From contig CAJWZU010000004.1 in the NCBI GenBank assembly GCA_913050115.1, forward strand, positions 1 through 64,000: a stretch of DNA of 64,000 nucleotides, written 5' to 3'. The notes beneath the pieces were generated by a model, which had not been told where the DNA came from, searched no databases, and was given only the letters and a program-made list of their open reading frames with translations. The DNA comes from an uncultured Cellvibrionales bacterium (lineage in GTDB: Bacteria; Pseudomonadota; Gammaproteobacteria; Pseudomonadales; Cellvibrionaceae). Positions 28,298-36,246 of this stretch are shown here, piece after piece. How positions within the stretch are numbered: the first letter of the stretch is position 1; each line of letters starts with the position of its first letter. A program made the position numbers and the translations under genes.

Positions 28298-28603
28298 ATG
28301 AGCGTTGATATATTACTGGCCGAAGCAGGGCTCTACTTTACTCAGGGTAAGTTCGAACAGGCTGAGGCCGCGTTTGAAAAAGTATTAGCACTGCAACCAC
28401 TGCACCCTGTGGCCAGCTCAGGGTTATTCAACACGCTCTGGTCCATGGATACTAACGTATCAAAATTGACCGCCCAAAAAGTGATCGAGAACTTTTTAGG
28501 CAATGCCAATCGCGATGATAGCGAAGTAAAACCGGTGGCCATCAGCTTCATTAGGATTAAAATTGGCTTGCTGCAAAAAGATGCATGGCTACTGCATAAA
28601 TAA
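28298..28603 (+). CDS. Small TPR-like protein, hypothetical
   Basis: I do not recognise it by name. It has 101 residues with one clear tetratricopeptide motif at the N-terminus (LAEAGLYFTQGKFEQAEAAF ... VLALQPLHPVA, about 6-42), followed by helices with no obvious motif. It has no signal peptide, so is cytoplasmic. AAAGGGATC lies upstream of the ATG. It sits between crp and the convergent trp operon, where pseudomonads have no such gene that I know of. Its stop codon lies within the terminator stem. Confidence 0.7.
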   Translation: MSVDILLAEAGLYFTQGKFEQAEAAFEKVLALQPLHPVASSGLFNTLWSMDTNVSKLTAQKVIENFLGNANRDDSEVKPVAISFIRIKIGLLQKDAWLLHK

Positions 28604-28625
28604 AGCGACTGCGTCGCCTTATTTA
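28597..28625. terminator. Bidirectional terminator between the TPR gene and trpC
   Basis: A 13-bp stem with one mismatch, TAAATAAAGCGAC/GTCGCCTTATTTA, has a 3-base loop and A/T-rich feet on both sides. It includes the stop codon of the small TPR gene and lies 5 bases beyond the trpC stop. Confidence 0.75.
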
Positions 28626-28629
28626 GCCA

Positions 28630-29445
28630 TCAAAAAAACAATTCGGCGAGTTTATCGCCCGGCTGCTCACAGCGCATAAAAGTTTCGCCAACTAAAAAGG
28701 CATTCACTTGATGCTCACGCATTAACTGTACATCGGCAGGCAAAGCAATCGCGCTTTCGGTCACCACTATACGCTCGCTCGAGTCCTCAGCAATACGTGG
28801 CAACAAGTCGATAGTATTTTGCAGTGACACCTCAAAGGTATGTAAATTGCGGTTGTTAATACCAATCAATTTATTCGGCAAGTCCATGGCAACTTCGAGC
28901 TCACGTGCATCATGAACCTCTACCAACACATCCATACCCAATTCCAGCGCTTGCTGATTGAGATCAGTTAACTGCGTTTTATTCAAAGCTGCGACAATAA
29001 GTAGTACACAGTCTGCACCAATACTACGCGCCTCGGTAATCTGGTACTCATCGACCAAAAAATCTTTGCGAATAACTGGCATCGAACAAGCGGCACGCGC
29101 CTGTAATAGATAGTCTTCATGGCCTTGGAAAAAATCGGCATCGGTCAGCACCGACAAACACGCCGCGCCGCCCTGCTGATAACTTTTAGCGATGTCAGCA
29201 GGAATGAAATTCTCACGAATCACGCCTTTACTGGGCGACGCCTTTTTTGCTTCAGCAATTACCGCAGACAGACCCGCGTCTAATTTTGCCTGCATGGCCG
29301 CAACAAAACCGCGTGGGTTTTGGCTGCTATCTAATCCCTGAATACGGGCATTAAGCGCGGCCACACTATCGCGACTTGAACGCATGGCAATTTCTTGATG
29401 TTTACGAGCAATAATTTTTTTCAATACTGTAGGAGTGTCGGTCAT
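28630..29445 (-). CDS. trpC: Indole-3-glycerol phosphate synthase
   Basis: Converts CdRP to indole-3-glycerol phosphate in tryptophan synthesis. It has 271 residues, a (beta/alpha)8 barrel with [19 protein letters not shown] (about 60-78), [10 protein letters not shown], the [12 protein letters not shown] catalytic Lys motif (about 125-136) and [10 protein letters not shown]. Monofunctional, not fused to TrpF, as in pseudomonads. Last gene of trpGDC, 13 bases after trpD. Confidence 0.97.
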   Translation of the reverse strand: MTDTPTVLKKIIARKHQEIAMRSSRDSVAALNARIQGLDSSQNPRGFVAAMQAKLDAGLSAVIAEAKKASPSKGVIRENFIPADIAKSYQQGGAACLSVLTDADFFQGHEDYLLQARAACSMPVIRKDFLVDEYQITEARSIGADCVLLIVAALNKTQLTDLNQQALELGMDVLVEVHDARELEVAMDLPNKLIGINNRNLHTFEVSLQNTIDLLPRIAEDSSERIVVTESAIALPADVQLMREHQVNAFLVGETFMRCEQPGDKLAELFF

Positions 29446-29458
29446 AGTATTTTCTCAA

Positions 29459-30499
29459 TTAAGCGCTGACTTTCAGGCAGTCGGTAAAAGCCACTAATTC
29501 TTGCAACTTGCCTCCGGCAAGACCGGAGCCAATAGCATCTTTGGCCAATTCAACACCTTCGGCTAAAGAGTCAGCCACACCGGAAACATAAATAGCCGCG
29601 CCGGCATTTAGGGCAATAATATCAGCGGCTTTGTCGCCCTCGGGTGTTTTGCGTTTACCCAGAGCATCCTTGATCAGAGCCAGAGACTCGGCCGCCGAGT
29701 CGACGCTTAAACCGTCAAGATCGCGCGCGTCTATATCAAAATCACTGGCATTAATTCGGTACTCACGCACCGCGCCATCTTTTAGTTCCGCTACTTGCGT
29801 ATCTCCGTGCAGGCTGATCTCGTCGAGACCATCGAGGGCATGCACCACCATTACATGCTCACTGCCGAGTCGGCCGAGCACCTCAGCCATGGGTACGCAT
29901 AAGTCGGCACTAAACACACCAATAACTTGGCGTTTAACTCCGGCGGGATTGGTCATAGGGCCCAACAAATTAAAAATGGTGCGTTGGCCTAAGTCGCGGC
30001 GTGGCCCTATGGCGTGTTTCATGGCGCTGTGATGCGCAGGAGCAAACATAAAACCGACGCCAATTTCATCGACACAACGCGCCACTTGTTCTGGGCTAAT
30101 ATCGAGGGTTATCCCTGCGGCTTCTAACACGTCGGCACTGCCAGTAGAGCTCGAAACCGAGCGATTACCGTGCTTTGCAACGCGGCCACCAGCAGCGGCC
30201 ACGACAAAGGCCGAAGCCGTAGAAACATTAAATAAATTGGCGCCGTCACCGCCTGTACCACAGGTATCGACTAGATGCTCTTGATTGATTTCAACCTTAG
30301 ATGCCAACTCACGCATCACCGTAGCCGCTCCGGTAATCTCATCGATGGTCTCGCCTTTAATACGCAGCGCGATAAGAAAACCACCAATTTGCGCAGGTGT
30401 CGCCTCACCCGTCATCACCTGACGCATCACAGCTATCATCTCGTCAGTGGATAAGTTCTTGCCATCAATCAGCGCACCTACGGCTTGTTGAATATTCAT
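29459..30499 (-). CDS. trpD: Anthranilate phosphoribosyltransferase
   Basis: Transfers phosphoribose from PRPP to anthranilate. It has 346 residues with the PRPP-binding [20 protein letters not shown] (about 80-99), [10 protein letters not shown] (about 108-117) and [12 protein letters not shown] helical N-domain precedes the alpha/beta domain. Not fused to TrpG. It lies 9 bases after trpG, in the same operon. Confidence 0.97.
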   Translation of the reverse strand: MNIQQAVGALIDGKNLSTDEMIAVMRQVMTGEATPAQIGGFLIALRIKGETIDEITGAATVMRELASKVEINQEHLVDTCGTGGDGANLFNVSTASAFVVAAAGGRVAKHGNRSVSSSTGSADVLEAAGITLDISPEQVARCVDEIGVGFMFAPAHHSAMKHAIGPRRDLGQRTIFNLLGPMTNPAGVKRQVIGVFSADLCVPMAEVLGRLGSEHVMVVHALDGLDEISLHGDTQVAELKDGAVREYRINASDFDIDARDLDGLSVDSAAESLALIKDALGKRKTPEGDKAADIIALNAGAAIYVSGVADSLAEGVELAKDAIGSGLAGGKLQELVAFTDCLKVSA

Positions 30500-30508
30500 A
30501 ATAATTCC

Positions 30509-31087
30509 TTATCTCTCGACGAAGTTACGCAGTAAATCGTGGCCGTGCTCAGACAAAATAGACTCAGGGTGAAATTGTACGCCTTCAACATCTAAGGTCT
30601 TATGGCGCACCCCCATAATCTCTTCAATTTCACCGCTGTCAGTTTCCGTCCAGGCAGTAATTTCCAAACAATCGGGCAAAGTATTTTTATCGATGACCAG
30701 CGAATGGTAGCGAGTGGCGTTAAATGGATTTGTCAGGTGACAAAATACACCGGTTTTTTTATGGTGCATGGCTGACACTTTGCCGTGCATTACTTTGCCC
30801 GCGCGAACAATATCGCCACCAAATGCCTGACCGATACTCTGGTGGCCGAGGCAAATTCCTAGCAGCGGAATTTTACCGGCAAATTTCTCGATCACCGCCA
30901 GCGATATACCCGCTTCATTAGGCGTGCAGGGCCCGGGAGAAATCACGATCTTATCCGGTGCCAACGCTTCGATTTCAGCCAAAGTGATTTCATCGTTACG
31001 ATACACTTCAATCTCGGCACCAATCTCACCTAAATACTGCACAACGTTATAAGTAAACGAGTCATAGTTATCAATCATCAGTATCAT
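30509..31087 (-). CDS. trpG: Anthranilate synthase component II (glutamine amidotransferase)
   Basis: Supplies ammonia from glutamine to TrpE; may also serve PabB. It has 192 residues of the class I amidotransferase type with [11 protein letters not shown], the nucleophile loop [15 protein letters not shown] (Cys about 79) and [13 protein letters not shown] (catalytic His and Glu, about 170-182). First gene of trpGDC. The leader on the minus strand carries repeat element 3 and a candidate palindrome near 31165-31186, but no clear leader peptide rich in Trp codons was seen. Confidence 0.96.
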   Translation of the reverse strand: MILMIDNYDSFTYNVVQYLGEIGAEIEVYRNDEITLAEIEALAPDKIVISPGPCTPNEAGISLAVIEKFAGKIPLLGICLGHQSIGQAFGGDIVRAGKVMHGKVSAMHHKKTGVFCHLTNPFNATRYHSLVIDKNTLPDCLEITAWTETDSGEIEEIMGVRHKTLDVEGVQFHPESILSEHGHDLLRNFVER

Positions 31088-31190
31088 TGTTTATTACCTG
31101 CTCGCTTGGCTTTTTTGCTCTAGCTACCGGGATTCTTTATCCGAGAGTTATTGGTTAATTTTTATACTACTAAACTCGACAAGTAGTGGT

Positions 31191-31290
31191 TTTTTCGTGA
31201 GTACGAGGAGTCACTGCGCGCAAAGCTAGAATGTACATATAAGTATATGATCGACCTGATCGCGCCATAACTCGATGTCACACCGACATA
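31191..31290. repeat. About 100-bp imperfect palindrome (element 3) in the trpG leader region
   Basis: Nested inverted pairs share nearly one centre: GTGA/TCAC (31197, 31281), CGAG/CTCG (31204, 31274), GCGCG/CGCGC (31216, 31265), and central CATAT-AAGT-ATATG (31236-31249). On the minus strand the core, GTCGATCATATACTTATATG, resembles the cores of elements 1 and 2. Confidence 0.5.
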
Positions 31291-31319
31291 TCGTTCATGC
31301 TAAACACAAGCACAGCACC

Positions 31320-31342
31320 AAAACGACCGCCAAGGATGGCGG
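31320..31342 (-). terminator. Weak terminator of trpE
   Basis: On the minus strand, CCGCCA and TGGCGG (31342-31327) form a 6-bp GC stem followed shortly by TTTT. It lies about 60 bases past the trpE stop. Confidence 0.55.
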
Positions 31343-31403
31343 CAGTGTAGGTTTTGCAGGAGCAAAAACTGCCAATAATCGCGAAAAAAGCGCGTATCGG
31401 CAC

Positions 31404-32882
31404 CTACAACACCATCTCTACGGCTCGAAATACGGCACGGGCTTTGTTCATTGTTTCTTTCCACTCTAAATCAGGCACCGAATCGGCCACCACCCCTGCA
31501 CCCGCTTGAATATAAAGCTGACCATCTTTAATAACAGCGGTGCGAATAGCGATAGCGGTGTCCATGTTGCCATTCCAAGACAGATAACCGATCGCGCCGC
31601 CGTATACACCGCGCTTAACATTTTCCATTTCGTCGATAATTTCCATGGCGCGTATTTTGGGCGCACCAGAAAGAGTACCCGCCGGCAGTGCCGCGCGGAG
31701 CACGTCCATAGCGCCGAGACCATCTTTTAACTGCCCGGTAACATTAGAAGTAATATGCATCACGTGCGAGTAGCGCTCTACCACCATTTTATCAGTGAGC
31801 TGAACGGTACCAATTTTAGACACACGGCCAGCATCGTTGCGGCCCAAATCAATAAGCATTAAATGTTCGGCAATTTCTTTCGGGTCGGCAACCAGTTCTT
31901 TCTCTAGCGCTAGGTCTTCTTCTGGAGTGTGCCCGCGACGGCGAGTTCCGGCAATCGGCCGCACAGTCACTTCACCGTCTTCTAATCGTGCCAAGATTTC
32001 TGGACTCGCCCCCACCACATGGTGGTCGCCAAGATCGAGATAGTACATGTAGGGCGATGGATTCAAATTTCGCAAAGCACGGTATAAGTTGATCGGCTCG
32101 GCGGCAAACGGAATCGATAAACGCTGCGAGATAACGACCTGCATGGTATCGCCCGACAAAATATAGTCTTTAATTTTGTTTACGGCACCGTGAAAGTTTT
32201 CTTCACCAAAGCTGGAGCTAAACTGACTTTCCATTTCGCCACTAGCGCTCAACGATAAAGGCGGCAACACAGGCTGTGAGCTGTTTAAATCTGCCTCGAG
32301 CTGATCGAGTCTGGCCACAGCTTTATCGAAAGCGTTTTCTGTACTACCGCAAGAGTCGGGATTAGCGTGTACGACCAGAATCAATTTACCGCCGAGATTA
32401 TCGAACACCAGCACTTCATCGGACACCATCAAGAAGATATCCGGCGTGCCGATGTTATCCTCGGGCTCAGAATCTCGCAGTTGCGGTTCGACATAGCGCA
32501 CGCAGTCATAGCCAAAGTAACCGACTAAGCCGCCATTAAAACGCGGTAACTCTTCAAGCTCTGGCGCACGATAGCGGTTTTTAAACTCTTCAACAAAGGC
32601 TAGGGGGTCTTCACACTGGTGTTCCTCTACCACCTCACCGTCGCGCTCAACTACTACATAATTACCGTAGGCTTTCATTAAGGTGCGCGCCGGCAAACCA
32701 ATAATCGAGTAGCGGCCCCACTTTTCGCCGCCTTGTACCGACTCAAACAAGTAGGAGTATGGGCCGCGAGCCAACTTTAAGTAGCTCGATACCGGCGTAT
32801 CGAGATCCGCCAATACTTCACGCACAACTGGAATACGGTTATAGCCCTCGCGGGCCAAATCAGAGAACTGCTGAAGATTCAT
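31404..32882 (-). CDS. trpE: Anthranilate synthase component I
   Basis: Converts chorismate to anthranilate using ammonia from TrpG. It has 492 residues. The N-domain carries the tryptophan feedback site ([20 protein letters not shown] near residues 31-50, LESVQ-type motif with Ser). The chorismate-binding domain has [31 protein letters not shown] and [17 protein letters not shown]. It is full length and complete. It is separated from trpGDC by 316 bases containing a terminator and element 3, so it is likely its own transcript. Confidence 0.97.
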   Translation of the reverse strand: MNLQQFSDLAREGYNRIPVVREVLADLDTPVSSYLKLARGPYSYLFESVQGGEKWGRYSIIGLPARTLMKAYGNYVVVERDGEVVEEHQCEDPLAFVEEFKNRYRAPELEELPRFNGGLVGYFGYDCVRYVEPQLRDSEPEDNIGTPDIFLMVSDEVLVFDNLGGKLILVVHANPDSCGSTENAFDKAVARLDQLEADLNSSQPVLPPLSLSASGEMESQFSSSFGEENFHGAVNKIKDYILSGDTMQVVISQRLSIPFAAEPINLYRALRNLNPSPYMYYLDLGDHHVVGASPEILARLEDGEVTVRPIAGTRRRGHTPEEDLALEKELVADPKEIAEHLMLIDLGRNDAGRVSKIGTVQLTDKMVVERYSHVMHITSNVTGQLKDGLGAMDVLRAALPAGTLSGAPKIRAMEIIDEMENVKRGVYGGAIGYLSWNGNMDTAIAIRTAVIKDGQLYIQAGAGVVADSVPDLEWKETMNKARAVFRAVEMVL

Positions 32883-32943
32883 GGGATCGCTCTTATAGAG
32901 GGTGCGATATTTCGCTTATGATCAATATAATGCCTGCTACCGA

Positions 32944-32958
32944 TAATCATAGTGATTA
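32944..32958. promoter_or_regulatory. Palindrome upstream of trpE, possible operator
   Basis: TAATCA-TAG-TGATTA is a perfect inverted repeat 62 bases upstream of the trpE start. Just downstream on the minus strand is a TATATT that could be a -10 box. It does not match the E. coli TrpR operator. The rest of the 391-base gap (32883-33273) between rpe and trpE holds no gene. Confidence 0.4.
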
Positions 32959-33273
32959 CGGCAGCAATTTATAGAGGGCAGGTGCTTTTATGAATAAAAA
33001 TACTGCCCCAATGGGAATTTAGCGACGCCATCGCTCTAAGCGAGGGATACTTTGATCGTAGAGGTCAAATCTCACAGTCTAACTCCAATATATATGGCCT
33101 CAGTCTACCTAGTTATTGAGTGGATATACAGGTTGGCTTAACGCGTATGTTTAACACCAAAGTAAAGCAGCCGCAACTGACGAAGTTACTAGCGTTACTC
33201 AATGCCACACCAACACCGTTGGCGCTGAAAACTTATTACTTCATACTGGCTTAACTGGCGGCCAACTTTGCGG

Positions 33274-33942
33274 TTACTTTCCCTCCAGTTCTGCCCGCAT
33301 AGCCGCAATAGCGGCCGCGTAATCTGGTTTGGAAAAAATAGCGGAACCGGCCACAAACGTATCGGCACCGGCAGCGGCGATGGCGCCAATATTATCGGCG
33401 GTCACGCCTCCGTCAACTTGAAGACGGATATTCTTACCGCTGGCATCGATCAAAGCACGCGCATCGCGCAACTTATCAAGGGTGTAGGGAATAAATTTTT
33501 GCCCGCCAAAACCCGGGTTTACCGACATTAATAACAACATGTCGAGTTTATCGAGCACATATTTCACTTCATCAAAGCTACTGGCGGGATTAAGAACTAG
33601 ACCCGGTTTACAGCCGTAATCTCGAATCAACTCTATGGAACGATCGATATGTCGACTGGCACCGGGGTGAAAAGTAATATAGGTCGCACCTGCCTCGGCA
33701 AACTTGATGATTAGGTCGTCCACTGGCTCCACCATCAGATGCACATCAATAGGCGCGCTAATACCATAGTTGCGCAGAGCCTTGCAGACCATCGGCCCAA
33801 CCGACAGGTTCGGCACATAGTGATTATCCATCACATCAAAATGCACTATGTCGGCACCAGCGGCCAATACGGCATCGACATCTTCACCTAAGCGAGCAAA
33901 GTCAGCGGCTAATATCGAGGGCGCAATTTTAAAATCAGACAT
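33274..33942 (-). CDS. rpe: Ribulose-phosphate 3-epimerase
   Basis: Interconverts ribulose-5-phosphate and xylulose-5-phosphate in the pentose phosphate pathway. It has 222 residues from the ATG at 33942 ([19 protein letters not shown]), the family's usual start; the 17-codon extension to 33993 is not conserved-looking. Motifs: [25 protein letters not shown]-like [22 protein letters not shown] and VDGGVTADN, with the metal-binding His and Asp residues present. In pseudomonads rpe is followed by gph and trpE; gph is absent here. Confidence 0.97.
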   Translation of the reverse strand: MSDFKIAPSILAADFARLGEDVDAVLAAGADIVHFDVMDNHYVPNLSVGPMVCKALRNYGISAPIDVHLMVEPVDDLIIKFAEAGATYITFHPGASRHIDRSIELIRDYGCKPGLVLNPASSFDEVKYVLDKLDMLLLMSVNPGFGGQKFIPYTLDKLRDARALIDASGKNIRLQVDGGVTADNIGAIAAAGADTFVAGSAIFSKPDYAAAIAAMRAELEGK

Positions 33943-34317
33943 AAAGATCAATCCATAGTGAGTCGACTGTAATTCGCCCGTATAATAAAACAATTTACCG
34001 AATAACTAATTGCTTTTTTTCTGATTTTGGCAGTATTGGTTGATTTTAAACCATAGCCTAAAGGCACCCCAATGGTACAAGCAGCTGAAACACTTACGCA
34101 CAACTCTCATCGCCTAAAATCGCCTACAACTAGACCAAAATGTAAGCCGCATTGCCCTGTGAGGAATTAGCCATCGCAATACAGATACAATTAAAACTGT
34201 GGTTACTAAAAACTCGACTTTGGCCACTTTTAGCCCTACTCATCGGCGAACAGAACAACTGCACTCACCTATTGCATACAACATGGTAGCAACACTTATC
34301 ACCCTCGCTGCGAACGA
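33943..34317. other. Intergenic stretch between murU and rpe, nothing recognised
   Basis: About 375 bases with no credible gene. A short GGTT/AAACC inverted repeat near 34039-34054 is the only local structure I noticed. The rpe promoter should lie at the left end. Confidence 0.45.
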
Positions 34318-35010
34318 TCAAGTCTGACCGGTTCCTACACTTAGCTGCAATTCTTGCAACCGCTCGGGCGTACCAATGTCGCGCCATTCACCGCTATACA
34401 ATTCGGCCGTTAACGCCCGCTGAGCCAACGCCCAGTCGAAAACTTCTTTTAAAGCGAATACTTCACGCTTTTTAGGGTAAGTCGCTATTAACTCGGGCCG
34501 TATAACGCTGATGCCAGCAAAGGTAACACCCACAGTTGTGCCAACACAAAGCAGCAAGAAACCCTGCGCATCTATTTGAAAATCTCCGCGCACCTTAAAT
34601 TCTGGATTTGGCACCATTAACAAGTGCCCCAATTGCTCGGATTTTAGTGACAACTGACACAAATCGCGCAAAGCAAATTCACACCAGACATCACTGTTAA
34701 CCAATAAAAAAGGCTCAGTGCCCAGCAGCGCGAGTGCGCGATGAATGGCGCCAGCAGTTTCCAATGGTATGGATTCCTCTGAATAACTGATGACAACGCC
34801 ATAGCGGCTGCCATCACCGAGATGGGCACGAATTTTCCCGGCTAAGTAAGAAACGTTAATTACCACTTCGGTAATACCTGCCGCCGCCAAGCGCTCTATT
34901 TGATACTCAATCAGCGTTGCCCCCGCCACTGGCAACAATGGTTTGGGCAAGTTGTCGGTCAGTGGCCGCATACGTTTACCGAGGCCAGCGGCGAGGATCA
35001 TCGCTTTCAT
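34318..35010 (-). CDS. murU: N-acetylmuramate alpha-1-phosphate uridylyltransferase
   Basis: Makes UDP-MurNAc from MurNAc-1-phosphate in the peptidoglycan recycling route that bypasses MurA and gives intrinsic fosfomycin tolerance in pseudomonads. It is a nucleotidyltransferase of 230 residues with the signature MILAAGLGKRMRPLTDNLPK at the N-terminus, ETAGAI and VNSDVWC (metal-binding Asp). I start at the ATG at 35010, which overlaps the amgK stop by 4 bases; the longer frame from 35049 runs into amgK. The amgK-murU pair supports the assignment. Confidence 0.93.
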   Translation of the reverse strand: MKAMILAAGLGKRMRPLTDNLPKPLLPVAGATLIEYQIERLAAAGITEVVINVSYLAGKIRAHLGDGSRYGVVISYSEESIPLETAGAIHRALALLGTEPFLLVNSDVWCEFALRDLCQLSLKSEQLGHLLMVPNPEFKVRGDFQIDAQGFLLLCVGTTVGVTFAGISVIRPELIATYPKKREVFALKEVFDWALAQRALTAELYSGEWRDIGTPERLQELQLSVGTGQT

Positions 35011-36083
35011 ATTAACCCCTGACCGGCAACACGATAATCTTGATACCAAGGTTGTGACTCTATGCGTGGCAATAATTTTGCTTTAAACCAAACCCCAAAT
35101 TCACGCAACTCGGGGTTGGCGGCAGCATTCGCATCAAGCACTTCAAGCACATAGCGCATCACCAGTGGTAAATCTTGCAGGTAAGTATTCTTGCCATCGC
35201 GCAAGGTCAAACGAGCAAAGATTCCCAACACTTTAATATGACGCTGCAACCCCATTAAATCGAACCAGCACAAAAATTCGGTTTCAGAAACCGGCGACAA
35301 AATACCTACCTCAACGGCCATATTGGCATAGGCCAGCGCCCAGCGTTTTACATCTTTCTGCGGCCAGCGAATATAACAGTCGCGCAGCAGTGAGACTAAA
35401 TCGTAAGTAACAGGGCCAATTAAAGCGCCCTGAAAATCTACCACTCCCGGCGCCCCACCCTCGGTAACCAGTAAATTTCTCGAGTGGTAGTCACGATGTA
35501 CCAGCACTTGCGGCTGCGCGCAGGCTGAGTCCTCTAAACATCCAAAGGCAGCCGTCAGCATGTTCTGCTCCACCTCGGACAGCGAGTAACCGAGCAGTTT
35601 TTGCACAAACCAGTCGCCAAATATATTCAGTTCCAGTCGTAAAAAATCTCGATCATAGTTAGCCACCAGCGCTGGCGGTTGCTGACACTGCTGCAAGCGT
35701 AATAAGGTCATTAAGCTCTCGCCATAAAGCAACTCAACCGAGTCTTTATTCAGTGCACGCTGCAGTAATTCATCACCAAAATCCTCCACCAGCAAGAAAC
35801 CACGGTCTATATCGGCGGCAATAATTTCGGGGGTATGCACACCGTTCTTGCGCAGATATTCACCCAGCGCAACAAACGCCTGGCTATCTTCTTTTTGCGG
35901 CGGCGCATCTACGGCTAACAGCCGAGGAGGCGCTTCCTTGAAATTGGCACCCAAACGAAAATAGCGCCGACAACCGGCGTCACCCGCCAACGGCAGCAAT
36001 TTGAGCAGCCCAGAATAAGTCCACTGATGGGCAATTAATTGCTCGCCAACCCAGTCGGTAAAGCCGTCTCTAGACTCTGACAT
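35007..36083 (-). CDS. amgK: N-acetylmuramate/N-acetylglucosamine kinase
   Basis: Anomeric sugar kinase that phosphorylates MurNAc and GlcNAc released from cell-wall turnover, feeding MurU. It has about 358 residues and an aminoglycoside phosphotransferase-like fold: GDAGCRRYFRLG near the N-terminus, LVEDFGDELL, the catalytic VLVHRDYHSRNLLV (about 204-217) and GVVDFQGALIGPVTYDLVSL with the Mg-binding Asp. I prefer the ATG at 36083 over 36104 because AAGAG lies upstream at usable spacing. Divergent from lptD, as in pseudomonads. Confidence 0.92.
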   Translation of the reverse strand: MSESRDGFTDWVGEQLIAHQWTYSGLLKLLPLAGDAGCRRYFRLGANFKEAPPRLLAVDAPPQKEDSQAFVALGEYLRKNGVHTPEIIAADIDRGFLLVEDFGDELLQRALNKDSVELLYGESLMTLLRLQQCQQPPALVANYDRDFLRLELNIFGDWFVQKLLGYSLSEVEQNMLTAAFGCLEDSACAQPQVLVHRDYHSRNLLVTEGGAPGVVDFQGALIGPVTYDLVSLLRDCYIRWPQKDVKRWALAYANMAVEVGILSPVSETEFLCWFDLMGLQRHIKVLGIFARLTLRDGKNTYLQDLPLVMRYVLEVLDANAAANPELREFGVWFKAKLLPRIESQPWYQDYRVAGQGLI

Positions 36084-36246
36084 ATTGCACACTCTTATTA
36101 TCATTTTTTTTGATTTTAACCCAATTGCTAAGCTGGTAAAGCTATTGCTATAAAAAAGAGGCTGACGTCGGCCAGTAATTCTGGCTAACTCGACCTCAGC
36201 CCAGTAGAATCGCTGCTTTTGTTTTAATGCTGTAGGCTAAGAACGG

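Noticed and set aside
31275-31469. 64-codon plus-strand frame between trpG and trpE
   Set aside because: It overlaps the trpE terminator and 3' end antisense and has no coding-like composition.
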